This document shows, piece by piece, positions 1 through 6,325 of a stretch of 29,604 bases of DNA. Below the pieces are notes generated by a model. It searched no databases, had not been told where the DNA came from, and saw only the letters and a list, made by a program, of their open reading frames with translations. Every line of letters starts with the position of its first letter. The stretch's first letter is position 1. The stretch spans positions 1-29,604 of the IMG/VR virus record IMGVR_UViG_3300035211_000065; one strand, 5' to 3'. The DNA is from a virus. Both the position numbers and the translations under genes were made by a program.

Positions 1-94
1 GTTTGCCACATCCACCACAATAGTTGGAAATTCCTAGCTCCATTTTAATAGTTTTAATAATACCTAGCTTTAAATTTTCATTAGCGATTATCAT
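1..94 (-). CDS. Small zinc-binding protein, N-terminal part only (cut by window edge)
   Basis: Only the first 31 codons lie in the window. They read MIIANENLKLGII..., ending in a CGGCGK zinc-knuckle-like turn. This matches the start of the 88-residue protein at 1499-1765 (MITANRNLQLGII...YCGGCGK) nearly residue for residue, so the two are paralogues that flank the ThyA-family gene and its small partner. The ATG (94-92) overlaps the TGA of the upstream gene as ATGA, which suggests coupled translation. Function is unknown. By analogy with the paralogue, a second CxxC pair should lie beyond the window edge, giving a four-cysteine zinc ribbon. Confidence 0.75.
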   Translation of the reverse strand, partial: MIIANENLKLGIIKTIKMELGISNYCGGCGK

Positions 95-396
95 ATTAAA
101 TACCTAAAATCTAATAATTTTTGAAAAGTATCTTTTACTTGATGATTATTCAAATCATATTTTTTATACAATTTAAAATTATACTTTTTAAATGTATTAT
201 TATCCATTATAATCTTGTCACCATCGTTAAATATTAATTCAAAGCAGTTACTACTTAATTGATTTATTTGCAATAAAATGCGATGTTGGTTTATTATATC
301 TCTTTCAGTTATTTTAATAGAATTAGGTCTATATGGTTCTAATATAAAACATAATGCCACTAAAAATAAACCTATTATAAAAGTTTGTTTTATCAT
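91..396 (-). CDS. Small membrane-anchored protein of unknown function (101 aa)
   Basis: The protein starts MIKQTFIIGLFLVALCFILEP, one hydrophobic N-terminal segment of about 16 residues after a lysine: a signal anchor or uncleaved signal. The remaining 80 residues are polar and lysine-rich. I chose the ATG at 396 over the one at 423. It forms a TAATG overlap with the TAA of the ThyA-family gene and has TTTGGAG six bases upstream, whereas the 423 start would overlap that gene by 28 bases. Its own TGA overlaps the next ATG (ATGA). I recognise no family. Its position suggests co-expression with the nucleotide-modification gene, but a role cannot be inferred. Confidence 0.7.
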   Translation of the reverse strand: MIKQTFIIGLFLVALCFILEPYRPNSIKITERDIINQHRILLQINQLSSNCFELIFNDGDKIIMDNNTFKKYNFKLYKKYDLNNHQVKDTFQKLLDFRYLI

Positions 397-1400
397 TAAT
401 TCTCCAAATTTCTTTTCTGCCATTCTGCAAATAAAGGATTATCAAATTCTTTAGATTCTATTTCTATCCATTTTGTAGCACAACCTTTTATTAAATCTTT
501 AAATGTTGGATTAAAACCAAGGATAGACTTAACAGAAAACCCAGCTTTTCGTACATCGTTTTCTACTTGTAAAGACTTTTGTACCATTGTATTTAATGGC
601 AAATAGTGTTCATTATTTTCTAATATACAATGGTCACCAATATTTGGATAACTGGCTTCATATTTGTTTAATATTTTTTGTGCTTTTTCAAAGTTTCTTT
701 CGTATAAATGCATACTACCAACTTGATGGATATATGTACCAAGCTGCAAATTCAGTTCTTCTGCAATTATTCTTTGTAAAGTTGTAAAACAAAAAACATC
801 ATAAGGTAAACCAAGCCAAGCGTCATTGCTTCGCATATCAGTTATACAATAAAGTTTATCATTACGAATATAAAATTTTAAAGACAATGTGCAAGGTAAA
901 TCTTTATGACTACCTGCAATAGCATGTATAATATCCCCACTATCCCACATTGTAATTATTGCTTGACGAGTATTTGGTTTTTCTTTTAATAGATGTATAA
1001 GAGCTTCTAATTGATTTTGACCGTTTGGATGGAACATTGCTTCATTTTCATTTTTAAAGCCAGCATTATTTTTCCATCTATGACCATATGCTCCATACGC
1101 TTTTCCATTTTCAGCGAAGTTTTCATAAGAAGGAGCATAAGCTTTTATCATACTTATATCATCCGTCATAGAAAGATACCACAATAATTCAGCACAAGCA
1201 TATGATAAACTAAATTTCCTATCTGGATACCCAATTAAAATATTGTTTAATGGATTTAATAAAATAGCTTGAAAACCAAGTATTTCTTTTGTTTTACCAG
1301 ACCTACTATTTAATTCTTCACCACTATGTATGATATTTAATAAAGTATCATACCATAAATCATTTAAATTATTATAATCATTTTGTATTGTTGGTATCAT
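396..1400 (-). CDS. Thymidylate synthase superfamily enzyme, probable dCMP 5-hydroxymethylase (334 aa)
   Basis: Members transfer a one-carbon group from methylenetetrahydrofolate to C5 of dUMP (ThyA) or dCMP (T4 gp42). Visible motifs are the nucleophile in DLPC at Cys170, the phosphate-binding MRSND (Arg190-Asp193), GLPYD (197-201), and VGSMHLYERNF with His231 and Tyr233. In thymidylate synthases the residue eight after the RSxD aspartate is the uracil-reading Asn (N177 in E. coli, N229 in L. casei). Here it is Asp201, as in T4 dCMP hydroxymethylase (Asp179). The VGSxHxYxRxF string also resembles gp42 more than ThyA (gDxHlYxNH). I therefore infer a cytidylate-directed enzyme. The ATG at 1400 has AAGGA at good spacing and follows structured element E1. 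Some phage ThyA-like proteins with this Asp are untested, so a dUMP methylase cannot be excluded. Confidence 0.85.
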   Translation of the reverse strand: MIPTIQNDYNNLNDLWYDTLLNIIHSGEELNSRSGKTKEILGFQAILLNPLNNILIGYPDRKFSLSYACAELLWYLSMTDDISMIKAYAPSYENFAENGKAYGAYGHRWKNNAGFKNENEAMFHPNGQNQLEALIHLLKEKPNTRQAIITMWDSGDIIHAIAGSHKDLPCTLSLKFYIRNDKLYCITDMRSNDAWLGLPYDVFCFTTLQRIIAEELNLQLGTYIHQVGSMHLYERNFEKAQKILNKYEASYPNIGDHCILENNEHYLPLNTMVQKSLQVENDVRKAGFSVKSILGFNPTFKDLIKGCATKWIEIESKEFDNPLFAEWQKRNLEN

Positions 1401-1420
1401 TTTAATTCCTTAATTAAATT

Positions 1421-1472
1421 TAGTAGGGACTAAGGACTTGCACCTTTACGGCTTTATTCTAGCCCCCTACTA
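1421..1472 (-). promoter_or_regulatory. Element E1: three-way-junction RNA structure before the ThyA-family gene
   Basis: A perfect 8-bp outer stem (TAGTAGGG with CCCTACTA) encloses two hairpins on the minus strand. One is GGCU/AGCC with a 7-nt loop. The other is AAGG/CCUU with loop UGCAAGU, which fits the T-loop consensus of tRNA T-arms. The element occupies the gap between the 88-residue zinc gene and the ThyA-family start, ending about 20 bases before the ATG. There is no U-tract after it, so it is not a normal intrinsic terminator. It may control translation or mRNA processing. Confidence 0.5.
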
Positions 1473-1498
1473 TGCAGGAGTATAGATGAAAAGCTTAA

Positions 1499-1765
1499 TT
1501 ATTCTAACCAAAATTTATTTTTAGGATTATGTACTTTAACTTGTTCTTTTTGATTTTCTTCATTTTTATCTCCATAAATTTTTTGGCAATTTGGGCATAA
1601 ATACAATTTATCCTCCCCTCGTGAATAAGAACCGTAAAGTTCTATTGTCCAATCTGATTCACCGTGATATTGTTTGCCACATCCACCGCAATAATCAGCT
1701 AATCCATACATCATTTTTAAAGTATCAATTATGCCTAATTGTAAATTTCTATTTGCTGTTATCAT
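1499..1765 (-). CDS. Small four-cysteine zinc-ribbon-like protein (88 aa)
   Basis: Two CxxC pairs, YCGGCGK near residue 28 and LCPNCQK near residue 57, make a four-cysteine zinc ribbon of about 35 residues. A charged Lys/Glu tail follows. No catalytic motif is visible. The ATG at 1765 is preceded by GGGG about seven bases upstream. A paralogue begins at 94, on the other side of the ThyA-family gene. The ribbon could bind nucleic acid or a protein partner, but nothing in the sequence decides this. Confidence 0.75.
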   Translation of the reverse strand: MITANRNLQLGIIDTLKMMYGLADYCGGCGKQYHGESDWTIELYGSYSRGEDKLYLCPNCQKIYGDKNEENQKEQVKVHNPKNKFWLE

Positions 1766-1779
1766 TTTATTGCCCCAAT

Positions 1780-2697
1780 TTAATTAGTTTTGATTTTCAT
1801 TATTTGATCGCAAAGATAACGATATTCTTTTTCTATTGATTTTAATCTATTATAGTCTTCAAGTATTCTACAAAGTATTTGATCTATATCTCGTCTATGT
1901 TGCACATCATCAGGATTTATTCCAAGCATTGTTTGCTCGTGCTTACTTAAAAACATATCTATTGTAATTTGTATATTATTACAGTTACAATTGATTGATT
2001 TATTATCAAATTGTTTTTCAATATGTTCTGAAAGTCTATCAACTATATGTGTACCAGAATTACAAGAAGGTTCATTATTTGCGTAACCTATAAATTCTTT
2101 AGCAAGTTCTTTTGAAACTAATATTTGTTCATTTTTATTTTCTATTTTAATTTTGCAACTTTCTGAACATGATTTTAATTCACAATCAAAATCACATAAA
2201 TCAGAATTGCAAATATTTTCATCACCTTCAAAATAAATATTTAATGGACAAATAGGGTGTTTAATTTCTGTATTATCATTTTCTTTATTGCATTCTTCTA
2301 AAATATTTTTATTAGCCAAAACATCTTCAGCCCAAAGTTGTATGTCATTAGACCAGTGATTAGCTAAACAAAGTAGTGACCAAATATTATCAGATAAATT
2401 ATTCTTTTTGCTCGCTTCAATAAAACATTCTTCCCAATCTAATTTATAATCACCTGTACCTGAATCATCATCGAAACATACATAGTAACTTTCTTCATGC
2501 AACTTATGTGCATCTAATATTGTTTGTGCAATTTGTTTTTCATAGTTTATTTCAATAGTTGTACCACCATTCAAAAGTGTTACTCGTTTTGCAGCTTCTT
2601 CTGATGAATTATAATCACTATCTGCATTCCATTTTCCATCTGGTGAATAAAATCCTACTGTCCATAAATTTTTTTCTGTCTTTTTATAAACCCACAT
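1780..2697 (-). CDS. Cysteine-rich phage protein of unknown function (305 aa)
   Basis: The N-terminal ~45 residues (MWVYKKTEKNLWTVGFYSPD, then EEAAKRVTLLNGG) look like a short beta domain ending in a helix, a type often seen at the front of phage accessory proteins. The middle (about 145-180) is rich in cysteines: CPL, ICNSDLCDFDCELKSCSESC. A second pair, CNCN, lies near 235. The C-terminal 60 residues look helical and charged. I place the start at the second ATG (2697). GAAAGG lies exactly six bases before it, while the upstream ATG at 2703 abuts the Shine-Dalgarno sequence. The cysteine cluster may bind metal. Function is unknown. Confidence 0.65.
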   Translation of the reverse strand: MWVYKKTEKNLWTVGFYSPDGKWNADSDYNSSEEAAKRVTLLNGGTTIEINYEKQIAQTILDAHKLHEESYYVCFDDDSGTGDYKLDWEECFIEASKKNNLSDNIWSLLCLANHWSNDIQLWAEDVLANKNILEECNKENDNTEIKHPICPLNIYFEGDENICNSDLCDFDCELKSCSESCKIKIENKNEQILVSKELAKEFIGYANNEPSCNSGTHIVDRLSEHIEKQFDNKSINCNCNNIQITIDMFLSKHEQTMLGINPDDVQHRRDIDQILCRILEDYNRLKSIEKEYRYLCDQIMKIKTN

Positions 2698-2707
2698 TTT
2701 CATCCTT

Positions 2708-3247
2708 TCAATTTACTGGCCAAATATAAGGCAAGTCATTTGGAACTTGCCAATTAAATTTTGAATAGTGTTCTGGCATTTTTCTTAACAAATTTGATTT
2801 ATGACTATCATGAAATTCTTTATTGCCAAACCAAGGAGGATAAAATATTTTTTCTTTAGCTGCAATTAAATCCCATCTTGGAAAATTCCCCCATACATTG
2901 CTGTATAAACACATTGGCATATTATTAGTATGTTTTTGTTTCCAAAGATAAATGCATTCATTATAATAGTATGTTAAACAATCTTCGTATCCTCGCCACA
3001 TTTTTGTACAAGGATGATTATACCATGGAGTAGATTTAATTCCATCACCACTATCTAAAGGTTTAAACCAAAGTAATTTTTTGTATTCTTTACCAGCTTC
3101 ATTCCAACCCCAAATAAAAGCAATTTTTTGGCCTTGATTATTTGCTTTTAATATTTGTAATGCTTCTACTCTTTGTTTGCCTAATCTTTTCCAATCTAAG
3201 CACCAAATAGATAATCCAATATCAGCATAGGGTAAAAATGTTTGCAT
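2708..3247 (-). CDS. Probable pyrimidine-dimer DNA glycosylase-like protein (179 aa)
   Basis: The N-terminus MQTFLPYADI...CLDWKRLGKQRVEALQIL and the later NHPCTKMWRGYEDCLTYYY match my memory of a phage and bacterial family usually annotated as T4 endonuclease V-like (Pyr_excise), whose members read MQTFLPYxDF..LDxxRLGKQRVE and HPAVRMWRGYE. T4 DenV cleaves the glycosyl bond at UV photodimers and nicks the abasic site. The gene follows DNA ligase with a TAATG overlap, which suits a repair pair. I see no strict counterpart of the DenV N-terminal threonine nucleophile, so catalytic activity is an inference from family membership only. Confidence 0.6.
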   Translation of the reverse strand: MQTFLPYADIGLSIWCLDWKRLGKQRVEALQILKANNQGQKIAFIWGWNEAGKEYKKLLWFKPLDSGDGIKSTPWYNHPCTKMWRGYEDCLTYYYNECIYLWKQKHTNNMPMCLYSNVWGNFPRWDLIAAKEKIFYPPWFGNKEFHDSHKSNLLRKMPEHYSKFNWQVPNDLPYIWPVN

Positions 3248-4116
3248 TATTCAAACTGCTCCATTGTACATTGTTTAGGGTCTTTATCATTTCGCCAAAT
3301 AATATTATCATTTCTATCTTTAGCCATTCTTGGGAATTTTAATTTACCATTAGCAGCAATACTATCATAAGCTATAACACAAACTTTTCCAATTAGTTTA
3401 TCCCGTTTTTCTTGTGTATCTAAATATTGGCGGTATTCTAAATCAAAGCCAGAACCAACTTGACCAAAGTCATGTATTTTTCCATCTTTATCATAAACGG
3501 CAATATGAATAGCTTGTAAACCACCATAATGAGTAGAACTAAAAGAACGATGAGTACCAATTACAAAAGCATCAAAAGTTTTAACTGGTTTTAATTTATA
3601 CCAGTTTTTCATATGTTCTTCTTTTAGTACCCAACCCTCCCATTTATTTGATACAGCTAATTCTAACATCGTAGCTTGTCCAGTTTCATCTACGAAACCT
3701 TTTGGAATATAGGTTGGGGGAGCTATACTAAGGCCAATCTTTTTTAGATTAAATAAAATATTATCTAAATCACCATTGCAAAAATTTTTGTTATTCCATA
3801 AAGGAACAGCGAAAAACGTAAGTTGTAGTCTTTTATCAGCATTGTTTAATAAAGTTGGGACGCTCGTTGCTGGGACGCCGGGACAATGTAATTCAGCAAA
3901 AGCAATACTATTTTTAGGCATATTTAAAATTTCTTTTCGTATATGCTTTATTTTTAATAATTTTTCTGTTATATTTTTATTGTTTTTAGTATAACAATAA
4001 ATATCTGGGTAATTAGTAGTATTAATCTTAGTCAAATGACCATCGAGTTTAGGTTGGAACCAATTAACTTTTTGGCCATTATAATTTTTAAATTTTGGAA
4101 ATTCTATTGTTTGCAT
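3247..4116 (-). CDS. ATP-dependent DNA ligase (289 aa)
   Basis: Seals nicks in duplex DNA through an adenylated lysine. Motif I is QPKLDG, with Lys23 as nucleophile. Motif III is AFAELHCPG with Glu75. Motif IV is EGWVLK at 160-165. Motif V is WYKLKPVKTFDA with lysines 174 and 176. The C-terminal part (GQVGSGF to RMAKDRND) fits an OB-fold domain. At 289 residues it is a minimal phage ligase, a little shorter than the T7 enzyme. It overlaps the 55-residue zinc gene upstream by 13 bases and ends in a TAATG overlap with the glycosylase-like gene. It probably serves Okazaki-fragment joining and repair. Confidence 0.92.
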   Translation of the reverse strand: MQTIEFPKFKNYNGQKVNWFQPKLDGHLTKINTTNYPDIYCYTKNNKNITEKLLKIKHIRKEILNMPKNSIAFAELHCPGVPATSVPTLLNNADKRLQLTFFAVPLWNNKNFCNGDLDNILFNLKKIGLSIAPPTYIPKGFVDETGQATMLELAVSNKWEGWVLKEEHMKNWYKLKPVKTFDAFVIGTHRSFSSTHYGGLQAIHIAVYDKDGKIHDFGQVGSGFDLEYRQYLDTQEKRDKLIGKVCVIAYDSIAANGKLKFPRMAKDRNDNIIWRNDKDPKQCTMEQFE

Positions 4117-4271
4117 GGTTTCTTTTCATCCATTTCAATTATACAATCATCTAAAAACTTTTCAGTTTGTTCTGCGAATATTTTATAGCAATCTACACAA
4201 CGTATTGTTGATTGCTGCAAGCTTTTATTATCAACAGTTAATTCTTTATTACAATCTATACATAAATTCAT
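4104..4271 (-). CDS. Micro zinc-ribbon protein (55 aa)
   Basis: The translation begins MNLCIDCNKELTV and continues to IRCVDCYKIF, so two CxxC pairs are separated by about 17 residues, followed by an acidic helical tail ending KKPCKQ. The ATG overlaps the TGA of the upstream micro-gene as ATGA, and the 3' end runs 13 bases into the ligase gene. The tight packing on both sides supports a real gene. It resembles small phage-encoded zinc ribbons of unknown role. Confidence 0.7.
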   Translation of the reverse strand: MNLCIDCNKELTVDNKSLQQSTIRCVDCYKIFAEQTEKFLDDCIIEMDEKKPCKQ

Positions 4272-4378
4272 TTTTTGTAATTTTTAAATAATTTATCAAT
4301 TTTATCACTAAGAGAACAAGTATGATTTATATGCAAAATAGTAAAAATTAAATTTATTATTAATAAAGTTTTAATCAT
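4268..4378 (-). CDS. Micro-protein with one hydrophobic segment (36 aa)
   Basis: It starts MIKTLLIINLIFTILHI, a 15-residue hydrophobic stretch, followed by a short lysine-rich tail. GAAAGGATAAAA precedes the ATG, a strong Shine-Dalgarno sequence directly downstream of hairpin E2. The stop overlaps the next ATG (ATGA). It is probably a single-pass inner-membrane peptide. No family is recognised. Confidence 0.6.
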   Translation of the reverse strand: MIKTLLIINLIFTILHINHTCSLSDKIDKLFKNYKK

Positions 4379-4404
4379 TTTTATCCTTTCAAATAAATAA
4401 CTGA

Positions 4405-4442
4405 AGCAGGACTTACTTGCTAATTTAGTTTTCAGTCCTGCT
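4405..4442 (-). promoter_or_regulatory. Element E2: 9-bp perfect stem before a micro-gene
   Basis: AGCAGGACT (4405-4413) and AGTCCTGCT (4434-4442) are perfect inverted arms around a 20-nt loop. On the minus strand the stem is followed by an A/T linker, then GAAAGGATAAAA and ATG. This is the same order of parts as in E3, E5 and E6. There is no U-tract. It probably acts in the mRNA 5' region of the next gene, for stability, processing or translation. Confidence 0.5.
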
Positions 4443-4464
4443 CAGTCGGGTGAAGGAAGAAATA

Positions 4465-4587
4465 TTATAACACTCCTATCCCAGCCTTCGGAGTTTCCAA
4501 TAATTCGCCGTTAGTGTACTGGGCGCGATCCAACCATTGCCAATTTTGATAGCCAATCATTACTAATTCTTGTTGACTTATTGGCAT
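4465..4587 (-). CDS. Micro-protein of unknown function (40 aa)
   Basis: The translation begins MPISQQELVMIGYQNWQWLD and ends KAGIGVL: soluble, aromatic-rich and not repetitive. It starts within 10 bases of the end of the upstream coiled-coil gene. Its ATG overlaps the outer base of a 9-bp hairpin, and I see no clear Shine-Dalgarno sequence, so initiation probably depends on translation of the upstream gene. I recognise no family. Composition favours a real gene, but confidence is moderate. Confidence 0.5.
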   Translation of the reverse strand: MPISQQELVMIGYQNWQWLDRAQYTNGELLETPKAGIGVL

Positions 4588-4609
4588 TAGCGGATTAAGC
4601 ATCCGCTAA
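4587..4609 (-). promoter_or_regulatory. Hairpin spanning a stop codon and the next start
   Basis: TTAGCGGAT and ATCCGCTAA form a 9-bp stem with a 5-nt loop. The stem includes the last codons and stop of the 132-residue gene and the first base of the ATG of the 40-residue gene. A ribosome finishing the upstream gene would melt it, so it is a plausible coupling switch. Confidence 0.45.
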
Positions 4610-4993
4610 CAATTCTTCAAGCTCTTCTAAACTAATATTACCACCACTAAGTTCTTTTTCAAGTTCAGCAACTTGAGCCTTTAAGTTTTTGAGCTTCCGC
4701 ACTTTTTGCTTTTTAACATCAGTGGTATCTTTTATATCATTGATGCGAGTTTTCAGTTCATCTAAATGTTTATTTAATGCAATAAGTTTTTCTGGGGCTT
4801 CAATAAATTGTGCTAATACAGCTTCTTTCTTTTCTTCTATTTTAGCAATTTCTTCATCGTGGACTGCAATTATTTCGTTGAAATGATTTAGAATAAATTC
4901 ATAATGTTTTATTAAAGCAGCGTCAACTTTGCATGTTTCTTTTAAATCAGCAAGTTTATCCGCCTTTGTTGGTCTGTAACTTCCTATTGCCAT
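4595..4993 (-). CDS. Coiled-coil protein of unknown function (132 aa)
   Basis: Almost the whole protein is heptad-like, Glu/Lys-rich helix, for example HDEEIAKIEEKKEAVLAQ near residue 45 and LKNLKAQVAELEKEL near 105. An acidic C-terminus follows (SLEELEELLADA). There are no cysteines clustered for metal and no membrane segment. The ATG has AAAGGGTGAA upstream and follows hairpin E3. It is second in the operon behind promoter Pa. It could be a scaffold or a host-protein binder, but no homologue comes to mind. Confidence 0.7.
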   Translation of the reverse strand: MAIGSYRPTKADKLADLKETCKVDAALIKHYEFILNHFNEIIAVHDEEIAKIEEKKEAVLAQFIEAPEKLIALNKHLDELKTRINDIKDTTDVKKQKVRKLKNLKAQVAELEKELSGGNISLEELEELLADA

Positions 4994-5030
4994 TTCTTCA
5001 CCCTTTCAATTTAATCTTAAACCCATAAGT

Positions 5031-5056
5031 CTTAGCCGTTTTATTTAACGGCTAAG
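5031..5056 (-). promoter_or_regulatory. Element E3: 10-bp perfect hairpin with conserved flanks
   Basis: CTTAGCCGTT and AACGGCTAAG make a 10-bp stem with a 6-nt loop. On the minus strand it is followed by ACTTATGGGTTTAA, then TTGAAAGGGTGAA and ATG. The same flanks surround E6 at 23118-23166, whose arms differ at four positions with the pairing kept. This is direct evidence that the paired RNA (or DNA cruciform) is selected. Confidence 0.6.
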
Positions 5057-5078
5057 TATTGCGGATTTAACTGATCAA

Positions 5079-5549
5079 TTAGATATCATCAACATTTGCA
5101 CCATCGGCCTTAAGCTGCTCTTCCAGCAACTTAGCAGCTTCACGGAGGCGGGCGAGCTTCTGTGCCTTTTTGCGAGTTTCCTCATCGCCAAACTTTTCGA
5201 TATTGGCAGCCTTCTTTTCCTTTTCCTCGGCACTCTTAACAAGTATGGCAGCTTTTACGCGAGCGACATACGCCTGATAACGAATGTAAGTTACCATTGA
5301 AGCAAAATGTCCCTTCTTTAATGGTAAATGTCTACGAGGATCATAACCTGCATAGACTACGCTATCGCCTTCCTTAATCGGCATAGGTACAGCGATCAAA
5401 AGTCCATCCTTATTTACTGCTGAAACAACCTTCCCATCCTTGTCGCGGCACTTTGCATTTTCCATTACAAAATCAACCTTGCCCTTGTCTTTCTTTTCCT
5501 TTTTACTACCGCTATCCTTATTTGGATTAACCTTATTAACTTTTGCCAT
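5079..5549 (-). CDS. Lysine-rich, GC-richer protein, probably highly expressed (156 aa)
   Basis: The first 30 residues are mostly Lys/Asp/Ser (KDSGSKKEKKDKGK). A compact middle follows (LLIAVPMPIKEGDSVVYAGYDPRRHLPLKKGHFASM), then an Ala/Lys/Glu helix to the end (AEEKEKKAANIEKF, ARLREAAKLLEEQL). Codon use includes many G/C-ending codons, unlike its A/T-ending neighbours. This fits high expression or a separate origin. It is the first gene behind promoter Pa and has a strong GAGGAG site. The basic N-terminus could bind nucleic acid. I recognise no family. Confidence 0.75.
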   Translation of the reverse strand: MAKVNKVNPNKDSGSKKEKKDKGKVDFVMENAKCRDKDGKVVSAVNKDGLLIAVPMPIKEGDSVVYAGYDPRRHLPLKKGHFASMVTYIRYQAYVARVKAAILVKSAEEKEKKAANIEKFGDEETRKKAQKLARLREAAKLLEEQLKADGANVDDI

Positions 5550-5602
5550 TTTTGAGTTCTCCTCTAAAATTTTAATTACGTTTTATTACCAACTATATTT
5601 AT

Positions 5603-5630
5603 AGTATAACACATTCTAAATAAATTGCAA
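5603..5630 (-). promoter_or_regulatory. Promoter Pa (sigma70-like)
   Basis: Minus-strand TTGCAA (5630-5625), 16-bp spacer, TATACT (5608-5603) preceded by TGT, an extended -10. It sits in the gap before the 5549 gene and shares its form with Pb-Pf. Confidence 0.65.
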
Positions 5631-5648
5631 GCGAAAAATTATTTTTCA

Positions 5649-5969
5649 TTAAGTTTTTTTACGCTGCTCAGCATGTATTTCATCCATGCGTTTTGCGATC
5701 ATCTTTAAATCAATAAAATTTCTAAAAGCTATGCCAGACTTACTATCCCAGTCATGATCCATTAGAAGAATAGCCCCAAGACAATCGTACTCATTTTTCT
5801 TGCCAGCATGTCGTTTAAGAATATTTTTTGTTCTTTTAAATATTGCAACTTCGCTATGATCCATATTAATTAAACAAGATTGACGCTGATAATATTTGTA
5901 AACTTTTTGGTCAACTTCGTTGCTTGTTTTGGTTTTGCTTATTGTGTTGTTTAGTTTATTATCTGCCAT
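5649..5969 (-). CDS. Phage protein of unknown function (106 aa)
   Basis: Small, basic and mostly helical in look, with a Ser/Thr/Asn-rich first 18 residues and a body containing KYYQRQSCLINMDHSEVAIF. No metal-binding or catalytic motif stands out. The ATG has GGGGTGAAAA directly upstream. It is the second gene behind promoter Pb and is followed by promoter Pa, so it ends a short two-gene unit. Confidence 0.65.
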   Translation of the reverse strand: MADNKLNNTISKTKTSNEVDQKVYKYYQRQSCLINMDHSEVAIFKRTKNILKRHAGKKNEYDCLGAILLMDHDWDSKSGIAFRNFIDLKMIAKRMDEIHAEQRKKT

Positions 5970-6025
5970 TTTTCACCCCAGATTTTATCTTATAATTTTT
6001 ATTGGAGTTAAATAAATATTACAAG

Positions 6026-6130
6026 TTAATCATTAGGATAACATATGGGACAATTAGGCTCATGTATTACAATACCAGAAATTATATAAGCATTGCAGCC
6101 TTCACATTCATTTGTTTTATTAGTTGCCAT
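6026..6130 (-). CDS. Micro zinc-ribbon protein (34 aa)
   Basis: The translation has ECEGCNAYIISG followed by EPNCPICYPND, giving CxxC, about 16 residues, CxxC: a minimal four-cysteine zinc ribbon. AAAGGGTGAAAA precedes the ATG at the spacing used throughout this genome. It is the first gene after promoter Pb. Similar tiny ribbons are common in phage early regions, mostly without known function. Confidence 0.65.
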   Translation of the reverse strand: MATNKTNECEGCNAYIISGIVIHEPNCPICYPND

Positions 6131-6172
6131 TTTTCACCCTTTAATTTAACCCCATTAACTATAACTATATAA

Positions 6173-6201
6173 AGTATAAACCATTTCTTTAATAAAAGCA
6201 A
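6173..6201 (-). promoter_or_regulatory. Promoter Pb (sigma70-like)
   Basis: Minus-strand TTGCTT (6201-6196), 17-bp spacer, TATACT (6178-6173). The upstream TTTTAT is shared with Pc and Pd. It drives the 34- and 106-residue genes. Confidence 0.65.
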
Positions 6202-6241
6202 ATAAAAACTTGGCATTTTGTAAATATTTTTAAGATTTTTT

Positions 6242-6254
6242 ACGCCCGATAATA
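6242..6254 (-). repeat. 13-nt repeat upstream of promoter Pb
   Basis: ACGCCCGATAATA occurs here and at 23514-23526. Both copies lie 31-41 bp upstream of the -35 box of a promoter of the same type (Pb, Pc). The spacing suits an activator or operator site. Confidence 0.45.
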
Positions 6255-6325
6255 TGCTTATTTTTATGCTAATTTATAACTTATATAAGCTAGTTTAAGA
6301 GCCGTTAATTTAAGGTAATATAAGC

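Noticed and set aside
1421-1472. Element E1 as a tRNA or twister ribozyme
   Set aside because: It has a T-loop-like hairpin and an acceptor-like stem, but only two inner hairpins, no U33-type anticodon loop and no CCA end. Twister needs UAA and further paired loops that are not found around the shared GGUGCAAGUCC string.
1780-2697. EF-hand-like acidic loop (DDDSGTGDYKLDWEE) in the 305-residue protein
   Set aside because: The spacing of acidic residues does not fit the 12-residue EF-hand loop, and no second hand is present.
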